Positions 36,783-44,823 of a stretch of DNA of 64,000 nucleotides are shown one piece after another; position 1 is the first letter of the stretch; each line of letters starts with the position of its first letter. The translations under genes were made by a program, and so were the position numbers. The DNA comes from Thermocatellispora tengchongensis (lineage in GTDB: Bacteria; Actinomycetota; Actinomycetes; Streptosporangiales; Streptosporangiaceae). The notes beneath the pieces are model-generated. The model was not told the DNA's origin. It ran no database searches and saw only the letters and a program-made list of their open reading frames with translations. The stretch covers positions 112,397 through 176,396 of the forward strand of contig NZ_JACHGN010000002.1 in the NCBI RefSeq assembly GCF_014202315.1. The letters are read 5' to 3'.

Positions 36783-36809
36783 GTCAATGCGAGGGGGGAG
36801 AATACCGGC

Positions 36810-37457
36810 ATGACCCCGGAGCCGCTGTCCCGGGCGCGGATCGTACGCGCCGCCATCGACCTGATCGAACGCGAGGGCGCCGACGCCGTGTCCATGCGCA
36901 GGATCGCGGCGGACCTGGGCGTCGGCGCGATGTCGCTGTACAACCACGTGCCCAGCAAGGCCGCCCTGCTCGACGGCGTGGCTGAGGCGATCCTGTCCGA
37001 GATCGAGTTCACCGACGACCCCGACGCCCACTGGACCGACCGGGTCCGGACGCAGGCGCGGGCGTTCCGCCAGATCGCCCACCACTACCCGCGCTGCACC
37101 ATGGTGGTGGTCAGCAGGCAGCTCACCTCTCCCGCCGGCCTGCTGCCGGTCGAGCGGGCCCTGTCCACCCTGCGCGAGGCCGGGTTCGACGCGCGCGACG
37201 CGGTGCGGGTGCTGCGCCTGTTCATCGCATACATCGTCGGCTCGCTGCTGCGCGAGGTCGGCGTCACCCCGACGTTCGCGCCGGTCGGCAGCATTCTCCC
37301 GCGCGTGGCCGACATCGACCCGGCCCTGTTCCCGGTGGTCGCGTCCCTGTACGACACGCTGCGCGACTGCGACGCGGAGGAGGAGTTCGAGTTCGGGCTG
37401 GAGATCCTGGTCCAGGCGATCCAGGCGTTGCCGCGCCGTCCCGGCGCGGCCACCTGA
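36810..37457 (+). CDS. TetR-family regulator
   Basis: 215 residues. Helix-turn-helix SRARIVRAAIDLIEREGADAVSMRRIAADLGVGAMSLYNHVPSKAALLDGV is near the start; the LYNHVPSK form and the C-terminal domain resemble the tetracycline-repressor C-terminal type. A GGGGGGAG tract gives the ribosome site. Two identical-type palindromes between it and the divergent diiron gene suggest joint repression and autoregulation. Confidence 0.92.
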   Translation: MTPEPLSRARIVRAAIDLIEREGADAVSMRRIAADLGVGAMSLYNHVPSKAALLDGVAEAILSEIEFTDDPDAHWTDRVRTQARAFRQIAHHYPRCTMVVVSRQLTSPAGLLPVERALSTLREAGFDARDAVRVLRLFIAYIVGSLLREVGVTPTFAPVGSILPRVADIDPALFPVVASLYDTLRDCDAEEEFEFGLEILVQAIQALPRRPGAAT

Positions 37458-37545
37458 GGGGTGCGTCATCCGGAAGGCCGTCGCCCGGGGCCGCCCGGGG
37501 AGCGCGTCCTTCCCCTGAGCGCTCCCCGGCGCGGGCCCGAGCCTT

Positions 37546-37587
37546 TCTCAGTACCAGTTGTGCGCGTCTCAGTACCAGTTGTGCGCG
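37546..37587. repeat. perfect 21-bp tandem duplication over a stop codon
   Basis: TCTCAGTACCAGTTGTGCGCG occurs at 37546-37566 and again at 37567-37587. On the minus strand each copy codes AHNWY and a stop, so the secreted protein gene has a duplicated 3' end; the second copy read by the ribosome is untranslated. Confidence 0.95.
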
Positions 37588-38084
37588 CGGAAGTGCCCCC
37601 ACGCGCCGCACGGCGAGCCGTACCTGACCTTGATGTAGTCCAGGCCCCAGCGGATCTGGGTGACGGGGTTGGACCGCCAGTCGTACCCGGCCCCGGCCAT
37701 CTTGCCGGCGGGCAGGGCCTGCGGGATGCCGTACGCCCCCGAGGAGTCGTTGACCGCCCGGTGGTTCCAGTTGCTCTCACGCGTCCACAGGCTGTCCAGG
37801 CAGCGGAACTGGCGCATCGTCCACGCCCGCTGCACGACGAAGCTGAGCGCGATCGCCTTGTTCCTGGTCTTGTCGTTCCTCACCTTCACCTTCCGCCGCT
37901 TGGCGGCGGGGGTCCAGGTGGCTTGGTACACCTCCGGCAGGGGGCCGCCGGAGAGGGCCGGCTCCCAGCGTCCGGCCCGCTCGGGGCCCGTCCCGGCCAG
38001 GGCGACCGCCCCGCCGGCGCCGGTCAGCGCGGTTGCGGTGATCATGGTTGCTATGGAGTGGCGCAGTGCGCGGCAGCCGTCCAA
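37569..38084 (-). CDS. secreted lysozyme/transglycosylase-like protein
   Basis: 171 residues. TTG start with AGGAG 4 nt upstream (an ATG 13 codons in is the alternative). Signal peptide around IATMITATALTGAGGAVALAG. The C-terminal 90 residues resemble the actinobacterial resuscitation/transglycosylase-like domain: RQFRCLDSLWTRESNWNHRAVN (catalytic Glu in TRESNW), SSGAYGIPQALP, and WGLDYIKVRYGSPCGAWGHFRAHNWY. Likely cleaves peptidoglycan outside the cell. Lys/Arg-rich linker between. Confidence 0.88.
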   Translation of the reverse strand: MDGCRALRHSIATMITATALTGAGGAVALAGTGPERAGRWEPALSGGPLPEVYQATWTPAAKRRKVKVRNDKTRNKAIALSFVVQRAWTMRQFRCLDSLWTRESNWNHRAVNDSSGAYGIPQALPAGKMAGAGYDWRSNPVTQIRWGLDYIKVRYGSPCGAWGHFRAHNWY

Positions 38085-38467
38085 ATCGCTCCTATTCGTC
38101 GGGTCGCGTGCGGATGGCGCCGCCGGTCACCGCGAGGTGCCGGGGCGCGCCGCCGCCCCGCGCGCGTGGCTCGTGCGCGGAGGGTCCGCGTGGCCCGGAC
38201 CGGCCCTGTACGCATGAAGCGTCCCGGCCGGGCGCCGCGATCGGTTCCTAAGGCGGATTGAAATACGGCGCCCCGTCTCGGGGCGTATACCCGCGACACG
38301 CGCAGGAAAGGTGTTTGCCCGGGTGGCGGGCATTGCGGACGGCCCCCGGGCGCTCCGTTTGCCGGGAGCGGGCCGGGCATGGCGCGGCATGGCACGCCGT
38401 TTCCCCGCGGCGGAGACTCGCCCGGCGCCGTCACCCGCGGCCCCCGGCCCGCGCGGCCGTCCGGGCG
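38085..38467. other. intergenic region between the transglycosylase and LacI genes
   Basis: About 380 nt upstream of the minus-strand transglycosylase and downstream of the LacI gene. It contains a clear hairpin at 38269-38285 and several GC-rich inverted repeats. I looked for a c-di-AMP riboswitch, common before such genes, but did not recognise one. Confidence 0.5.
38269..38285. terminator. hairpin in the leader of the transglycosylase gene
   Basis: CGCCCCG-TCT-CGGGGCG, a perfect 7-bp stem. It lies between two minus-strand genes and could end the LacI transcript. Confidence 0.5.
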
Positions 38468-39493
38468 TCAGCTCCGGCGTGTGGCGCCGCGCTGCCGGCC
38501 GGGGCCGCAACTGCCGCGCACGATCAGCTCGGTCGGCATCTTGACCGGCCGGGACCGGCCGCCCCTGCCGCGCCCCGGCGGGGTGCGCAGCACCAGTTCG
38601 GCGGCGCGGTAGCCGATGTCGCGCGCGGGCGGGGCGATCACGGTCAGGGGAGGGGCGCACAGCTCGGCCCAGGGCACGTCGTCGAACATGATCAGCGACA
38701 CGTCGCGGGGCACGCGCAGGTCCAGCTCGTGCGCGGCCAGCACCGCGGCCTCGCCGAGCAGGTTGCTCCCGGCGATCACGGCGGTCAGGTCGGGGCGGTT
38801 CTGGAACAGCCCGGACGCCGCCGCGTACGCGGAGTCGCGGGCCGGGCGGCCGAACACGATCAGCTCCTCGTCCACCGGCAGGCCGAGCGCGGTCAGCGTG
38901 TCGCGGAAGGCGGCGGTGCGCTGGCCCTGGCCGTGCCCGCCGAGGTGCGCGATGCGCCGGTGGCCGAGGCCCACGAGGTACTCCACCGCGGTGCGGATGC
39001 CCGAGCGCTCGTCGGCCATCACGGCCGGGATGTCGTCGAAGCCGACCGCGTGCCGCGCGGCGAACACCACGGTCAGCCCGGCGCGTACGGCGGGGGCCCA
39101 CGGCTCCGTCGCCCCCGACGGCACCGCCACCACCCGGTCCACGCCCTGCTCCAGCAGCATGCCGATGACCTCCGACTCGCTCTCGGGGTCGTCGCCGGTC
39201 GCGCCCATGATCACCGGCTCGCCGGCCGCGCGGGCGCAGGCGAGCACGCCGTCGGCGACCCGGGCGTAGAAGGGGTCGGTGATGTCGGGCACGAGCAGCC
39301 CGATGCCGCCGGTGCGCTGCCGGCGCAGGTTGCGCCCCAGGGCGCTGGGCCGGTAGTCGAGCTGCGCCGCGGCGGCCAGCACCCGTTCGCGGGTCTGCGG
39401 GCTGGCCGAGCCGCCCGACAGCACGCGGGAGACCGTGGCGACGCCGACGCCGGCCGCCTCCGCCACGTCCTTGATCGTGGTACGCGCCCTCAT
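38468..39493 (-). CDS. LacI-family regulator diverging from msiK
   Basis: 341 residues. DNA-binding start TTIKDVAEAAGVGVATVSRV with a hinge around YRPSALGRNLRR; sugar-binding core begins GIGLLVPDITDPFYARVADG. C-terminus Arg-rich. A TGGAA-N4-TTCCA palindrome overlaps its own start codon and a similar site lies on the msiK promoter, so it may control both. Confidence 0.92.
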   Translation of the reverse strand: MRARTTIKDVAEAAGVGVATVSRVLSGGSASPQTRERVLAAAAQLDYRPSALGRNLRRQRTGGIGLLVPDITDPFYARVADGVLACARAAGEPVIMGATGDDPESESEVIGMLLEQGVDRVVAVPSGATEPWAPAVRAGLTVVFAARHAVGFDDIPAVMADERSGIRTAVEYLVGLGHRRIAHLGGHGQGQRTAAFRDTLTALGLPVDEELIVFGRPARDSAYAAASGLFQNRPDLTAVIAGSNLLGEAAVLAAHELDLRVPRDVSLIMFDDVPWAELCAPPLTVIAPPARDIGYRAAELVLRTPPGRGRGGRSRPVKMPTELIVRGSCGPGRQRGATRRS

Positions 39494-39506
39494 GGAAACG
39501 ATTCCA
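39493..39506. promoter_or_regulatory. LacI-type operator at the regulator start
   Basis: TGGAAACGATTCCA: a 14-mer with TGGAA...TTCCA arms and central CG, the usual LacI-family layout. It begins at the last base of the regulator's ATG. Confidence 0.65.
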
Positions 39507-39567
39507 TCATGTTTTCCAGCTTGCGGCCACCCGCCGATGCCCGTGCGGACTCGTGACCTACGGGGTC

Positions 39568-39596
39568 TTGACACGCATGTCTCGATCGGGTGAGAT
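39568..39596 (+). promoter_or_regulatory. vegetative promoter of msiK
   Basis: TTGACA (39568-39573), 17-bp spacer, TGAGAT (39591-39596). The -35 box is perfect consensus, unusual in this window. Predicted start is near 39603. Confidence 0.7.
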
Positions 39597-39599
39597 TCA

Positions 39600-39613
39600 T
39601 GAAAACGTATCCA
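39600..39613. promoter_or_regulatory. candidate LacI operator over the msiK start site
   Basis: TGAAAACGTATCCA matches 11 of 14 positions of the operator at the LacI start and sits at +1 of the predicted msiK promoter, where a repressor would block initiation. Confidence 0.5.
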
Positions 39614-39670
39614 CACCGTGGTGATTTCCGGCAAATAGCGGGCGATCGCCCGCGTGCGCGAAGGACTCTC

Positions 39671-40891
<1,221 letters not shown>

Positions 40892-40902
40892 CGGTCCTGC
40901 CC

Positions 40903-40931
40903 GCGGCCGGGCGTGATCCGCGCCCGGCCGC
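40903..40931. terminator. msiK terminator, hairpin 1
   Basis: GCGGCCGGGCG pairs perfectly with CGCCCGGCCGC (11 bp) around a 7-nt loop, 11 bp after the msiK stop. Confidence 0.8.
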
Positions 40932-40941
40932 CTGGTGAGCC

Positions 40942-40960
40942 ACGCCCGCCCGACGGGCGT
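40942..40960. terminator. msiK terminator, hairpin 2
   Basis: ACGCCCG-CCCGA-CGGGCGT, a 7-bp perfect stem directly after hairpin 1. Confidence 0.55.
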
Positions 40961-40968
40961 ACCGGGCG

Positions 40969-41005
40969 AGGCCCTCGCTGTGACCCCCTCCCACGGCGAG
41001 GGCCT
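40969..41005. terminator. msiK terminator, hairpin 3
   Basis: AGGCCCTCGC pairs with GCGAGGGCCT (10 bp) around a 17-nt loop, followed by TCCTCT on the plus strand. Third stem in a row. Confidence 0.7.
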
Positions 41006-41100
41006 TCCTCTCCGCCCACGCCATGCCGGATGCGGGATCTTTGCCGGGAGTTGGACGAAGCCGGGCCGTGCCCTCCTGGGCTGTCCGCGTTCGCCGTCAA

Positions 41101-41114
41101 TACAGTCTTCGAGC
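41101..41114 (+). promoter_or_regulatory. leaderless -10 element of the dehydrogenase-like gene
   Basis: TACAGT at 41101-41106 stands 8 nt before the GTG at 41115; no ribosome-binding site. Confidence 0.5.
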
Positions 41115-42365
41115 GTGGCAGAGAAGATTGTCGTGATCGGCCAGGGGCACGCCGGGCTGCCGCTCGCGGTGCGCGCTGCCGAGGCCGGCTACCTCGTGGT
41201 GGGCGTCGACATCGACGCGCAGCGGGTCGAGCGGCTGCTGGCCGGCCGCTCGTACATCGAGGACGTGACGGACGCGCGGCTCGCCGCGGTGCTGGGCTGC
41301 GGGCGTTACTCCGCCGGCGCCGACATGGCCGAGGCCGCCGACTTCGACATCTGCGTGATCACCGTGCCCGCGCCGCTGCGCGGCGGCGCGCCCGACCCGA
41401 GCGCGGTGGCCGACGCGGCGTACGCGGTGGCGCCCTACCTGCGGCCCGGCGCGACCGTGATCCTGGAGTCGCCCGCCTATCCGGGCACCACCGACGAGCT
41501 GCTGCGCGAGCTGCTGGAGGAGGGCAGCGGGCTGCGCGCGCCCGGCGACTTCCACCTCGGCTACAGCCCGGAGCGGATCGACCCGGGCAACCCGTGCTGG
41601 CGGCTGGAGACCATCCCCAAGATCGTCTCCGGGCTGGACGACGCGGCGCTGGCCAGGGTGGACCGGTTCTACTCCACGCTGGTCGAGCGCACCGTGCCCG
41701 TCTCCACCACCAGGGTCGCCGAGCTGGCCAAGCTGCTGGAGGTCACCTTCAGGCACGTCAACATCGCCCTGGTCAACGAGATGGCGATGCTCGGCCCCGA
41801 GCTGGGCGTTGACGTGCGCGAGGCCATCGAGGCCGCCGCCACCAAGCCGTTCGGGCACATGCGGTTCACGCCGGGGCCCGGCGTGGGCGGGGAGCGACCC
41901 GGTGTGGAGCCGCTGTGGCCGCCGCACCGCGGCGCCGGGCGCGGCTCCCGGCTGACCGAGCTGGCCGACGCCATCAACGCGCACATGCCCGAGCACGTCG
42001 TCGGGCGGATCACCCGCGGCCTGAACCACCGGCGGCTGCCGCTGCGGGGCAGCCGGGTGCTGGTGCTCGGCCTGGCCTACAAGCGCAACAGCGGCCACCT
42101 GCGCGAGTCGGCGGCGCTGCGGGTCGCGGCGGAGCTGCACGCGCTGGGCGCGCACGTACGCGCCGTGGACCCGCACGTGGACCAGGAACGGGTGCCGGAC
42201 TACATCGACCTGGTGCGGCTGACCCAGGAGGAGGTCGCCGGGGCCGACGCCGTGGCCGTGCTGACCGACCACGACTGCTTCGACTACACCATGGTCGGAC
42301 AGCACGCGGCGTACGTCTTCGACGCCCACGACCGCTGCCAGGGACACAACGTCGAGCGGCTGTAG
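41115..42365 (+). CDS. NDP-sugar dehydrogenase homologue lacking catalytic residues
   Basis: 416 residues. The fold is clearly the UDP-glucose/UDP-ManNAc dehydrogenase type: KIVVIGQGHAGLPLAVRAAEAG (Rossmann), GYSPERIDPG, TFRHVNIALVNEMAMLG and VLVLGLAYKRN. But key residues of the two-step oxidation differ. Using S. pyogenes UGDH numbering: Thr118 is Pro120, Asn208 is Val210, the nucleophile Cys260 is Arg261 (GPGVGGERPGVEP instead of GGHC...D) and Asp264 is Glu265; only Lys204 (Lys206) and the SPE Glu remain. The frame is intact and codon use normal. Probably a non-oxidising or regulatory paralogue, or an enzyme with another reaction. Confidence 0.85.
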   Translation: MAEKIVVIGQGHAGLPLAVRAAEAGYLVVGVDIDAQRVERLLAGRSYIEDVTDARLAAVLGCGRYSAGADMAEAADFDICVITVPAPLRGGAPDPSAVADAAYAVAPYLRPGATVILESPAYPGTTDELLRELLEEGSGLRAPGDFHLGYSPERIDPGNPCWRLETIPKIVSGLDDAALARVDRFYSTLVERTVPVSTTRVAELAKLLEVTFRHVNIALVNEMAMLGPELGVDVREAIEAAATKPFGHMRFTPGPGVGGERPGVEPLWPPHRGAGRGSRLTELADAINAHMPEHVVGRITRGLNHRRLPLRGSRVLVLGLAYKRNSGHLRESAALRVAAELHALGAHVRAVDPHVDQERVPDYIDLVRLTQEEVAGADAVAVLTDHDCFDYTMVGQHAAYVFDAHDRCQGHNVERL

Positions 42366-42383
42366 CCGCCCCTGGCGGGGCCG

Positions 42384-43142
42384 TCAGCGGGGGCGGCCCC
42401 CGACCCGTACGGACAGGTTGCCCGCCAGGTTGCGCGGCACGAGCCTGCTCGCCACCGCGATGGCCTTATAGCGCAGCGCGGGCACGCTGACCCGCTTGCC
42501 CAGCGCCAGGTCGCGCATGGCGTCGCGCACCACCCGGTCGGCGTCGAGCCAGAGCCTGCGCGGGATCTGCGAGGAGTCGATCGCGGCCCGCTCGTGGAAC
42601 TCGGTATGGGTGAAACCGGGGCACAGCGCCATGACGCGTACCCCGGTCCCGGCCATCTGCGCCGCGGCCGACTCGCTGAAGTTGAGCACCCATGCCTTGG
42701 TGGCGCTGTAGTTGTTGCGCGGGAAGAACGCCGCCACCGACGAGACGTTGATCACCGCGCCGCGCCCGCGCGCGGCCATGCCGGGCAGCGCGGCGAGCGT
42801 CAGGCGCAGCACGGCCTCGCAGTGCACGCGCAGCATGCGCACCTCGTCGGCGGCGGGCACCTCCAGGAACGCGCCCCGATGGCCGAACCCCGCGTTGTTC
42901 ACCAGCAGGTCCACACCCTCGCGCAGCCGTTCCTCGACCGCGGCCACCCCCTTGTCCTCGCCCACGTCGGCGGGCAGGACCTCGGCGGCCACGCCGTAGC
43001 GCAGCCGCAGCCGCTCGGCGGCCTGAGCGAGACGGGGCTCGTCGCGGGCGACGAGGACCAGCGAGAAACCGTCGGCGGCCAGCCTTCGGGCGAAGGCGGC
43101 CCCGATGCCGGCGGTGGCGCCGGTGATCAGTGCGGTGGGCAT
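42384..43142 (-). CDS. short-chain dehydrogenase/reductase
   Basis: 252 residues. Classical SDR: TGATAGIG cofactor loop, NNAG, catalytic Ser in VINVSSVAAF, and YSATK (Tyr-x-x-x-Lys). Arg in LVARDEPRL favours NADP(H). Substrate unknown. It follows the CMD-family gene by 17 bp on the same strand and may be co-transcribed. Confidence 0.93.
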   Translation of the reverse strand: MPTALITGATAGIGAAFARRLAADGFSLVLVARDEPRLAQAAERLRLRYGVAAEVLPADVGEDKGVAAVEERLREGVDLLVNNAGFGHRGAFLEVPAADEVRMLRVHCEAVLRLTLAALPGMAARGRGAVINVSSVAAFFPRNNYSATKAWVLNFSESAAAQMAGTGVRVMALCPGFTHTEFHERAAIDSSQIPRRLWLDADRVVRDAMRDLALGKRVSVPALRYKAIAVASRLVPRNLAGNLSVRVGGRPR

Positions 43143-43159
43143 GGGGGCAGCGTAACGGA

Positions 43160-43543
43160 TCAGTCGCTGAGCACTTCGGCGATCACGTCCTCCACCTGCG
43201 TGTTGAGCCGGGCTCCGCGCGCCCAGCCGGTGTAGTAGGCCAGGAAGATGACCACCTCGCGGAGCTCGTCTGGGGTGAGCTGGCCGGTGCGCAGCGCGAC
43301 GTCGAGCTGCGGGCCGAGTGCGTCGTCCTCGCGCTGGCCGACCAGCAGGCCGATCAGCAGCAGGCGGCGCTCGCGGACGCTGAGCGCCTCGCGTGACCAG
43401 ATCTCCGTGAACAGATGCTCGACGGTCCTTCCGAAGAAGTCGCCGGGGCCATCACCGACGTGGTCCCGGCCGTAGACCGACTCCATGATCTCCAATCCGC
43501 GCGCGCGGCGCTCGGGAGCCGTGCCTCTCGCGCTCTCGCTCAT
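43160..43543 (-). CDS. carboxymuconolactone decarboxylase-family protein
   Basis: 127 residues. CMD fold with RERRLLLIGLLVGQREDDALGPQLDVALRTG, LTPDELREVVIFLAYYTGWARG and the NTQVEDVIAE end. There is no Cys pair, so it is the 4-carboxymuconolactone/lactonase-like rather than AhpD-like type. First gene of the pair with the SDR. Confidence 0.88.
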   Translation of the reverse strand: MSESARGTAPERRARGLEIMESVYGRDHVGDGPGDFFGRTVEHLFTEIWSREALSVRERRLLLIGLLVGQREDDALGPQLDVALRTGQLTPDELREVVIFLAYYTGWARGARLNTQVEDVIAEVLSD

Positions 43544-44130
43544 GTGAAACCTCGTGTGGATGGGGGTGAGGAACCTCGTGTGGTCCGCATGGGAGCTCCG
43601 TCCGTGGCCGCTGGTCGAAGGACATCGACGGGAGTGGCGTTCTGACTCCCTTCATCCTTCGCCAGATCCGGCGGCGGCGGGGCGGGATTCGCGCACCGGG
43701 AACCCCCGGCACGTGCCGCCGCAGCGCCGGCGGGCCGTGCGGGACGCACACGGCGTCCGCCTCAAAGATCACATAGCGGGGGTTGCATCCGCGTTGCCAC
43801 GCCCGGTCGCCGGCGCGTGACCCTGGCGGGGAGGCGGAATCGGGGGGTCCGAAATCCGGACCTCCGTGCTTATGCTGGTGCGATCGGCGGCCGGTGTCCG
43901 CGCCCGGCCGCGGCGCGAGCCGGACGCACGGCGGTTTCGCCCGGCGAACGCGGGATGTTGACGCTTCAACAAGCGTGAGCGACCCTGGTGAAGACTCTGT
44001 AACAAATCAAGCCAAGATCCCGCCAAGATTTGGTCTAGATTTCCAGGATGTGCCTCCCGCTTTGTGGGAGTCATACTCAAAAAACGGGCACAACTACCTC
44101 GTCAACCCGCAAAGCGGAGGTACAGCCCCA
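43544..44130. other. 587-bp region upstream of the lipoprotein-FtsH operon
   Basis: The first part is GC-rich and featureless. From about 43950 composition drops: an inverted repeat at 43961-43976, a CCAA-GAT-TTGG repeat at 44023-44033 with GCCAAGAT twice, and a CTCCC...GGGAG hairpin near 44050. A reading frame open from GTG 43975 runs into the lipoprotein gene (52 extra codons) but uses many A/T-ending codons, so I read it as leader rather than coding. Confidence 0.55.
43961..43976. promoter_or_regulatory. inverted repeat upstream of the lipoprotein-FtsH operon
   Basis: ACGCTT-CAAC-AAGCGT, a perfect 6-bp inverted repeat, with TTGACG overlapping its left edge as a possible -35 box. Candidate operator. 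Confidence 0.45.
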
Positions 44131-44823
44131 GTGGAACGATCGCGGGCGCGTCTCGCCGTGGCGGTCCTGACCGCTGTCATGGTGACGGTGGCCCTGTCCG
44201 GCTGTGGTGGGTCGCAGTTCACGTACGTGCGCGACGATGACGGCAACACCTACTTCAAGATCCCGTCGAGCTGGCGGAAGGTCGATCAGCAGGCTCTCGA
44301 CACCACCGTCTTCGGCGATCAGAGCTCGGCCACCGCCCAGCTTGAGAACCAGCTCTCCTGGACGGTCGCGTACGACGCCCACGAACGGCCGGAGCCCACC
44401 CATCTCCTCGGCGGCGCGGAGGACGAGCCGTTCGTCTTCGCGAAGGTGCAGAAGCTGCTGCCCGAGGAGAGCAACCAGGCGTCGCTCGACACCCTCCGCA
44501 ACGCCGTGGGCATCCCGGTGGCGGTCCCCGACGAGACCCGCAAGCAACTGGAGGAGACCCCCGGCATCCCCTTCAAGGGCTTCGAGCTCCTCGCCGACGA
44601 GGTGCTGCCGCAGCGCGACGGCATCCGCGGGGTCCGGGTCATCTACAACTACCGCGTGGGCGGGGGCCCGGTGCAGACCTTCGACCAGACCGCCTACCTC
44701 GGCCAGGACGGCACCACCGTGCACGTGATGCTCCTGCGCTGCTCGGCCCAGTGCTACAAGAAGCGCGCCGAGGAGTTCGACGTCATCGCCAAGTCCTTCA
44801 CGGTGAAGGGGCAGATAGGATGA
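44131..44823 (+). CDS. lipoprotein coupled to the FtsH-like protease
   Basis: 230 residues from the GTG at 44131 with GGAGG 10 nt upstream. Signal peptide with lipobox ALSGC (Cys25). The mature domain (QFTYVRDDDGNTYFKIPSSWRKVDQQ, ... VIYNYRVGGGPVQTFDQTAYLG, FDVIAKSFTVKG) looks like a small beta-rich extracellular domain related to PsbP/LpqN-like lipoproteins, with one Cys pair (LLRCSAQC). The TGA overlaps the protease ATG, so the two are made together; it may present or sense substrates on the outer face. An in-frame GTG at 43975 would bury the lipobox behind 52 residues. Confidence 0.8.
   Translation: MERSRARLAVAVLTAVMVTVALSGCGGSQFTYVRDDDGNTYFKIPSSWRKVDQQALDTTVFGDQSSATAQLENQLSWTVAYDAHERPEPTHLLGGAEDEPFVFAKVQKLLPEESNQASLDTLRNAVGIPVAVPDETRKQLEETPGIPFKGFELLADEVLPQRDGIRGVRVIYNYRVGGGPVQTFDQTAYLGQDGTTVHVMLLRCSAQCYKKRAEEFDVIAKSFTVKGQIG

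Noticed and set aside
38085..38300. Possible c-di-AMP riboswitch before the transglycosylase-like gene
   Set aside because: Such genes are often so regulated, but I could not align the conserved core; only a simple hairpin is evident.
43452..43772. Minus-strand frame upstream of the CMD-family gene
   Set aside because: Partly overlaps the gene start in another frame and has random composition.
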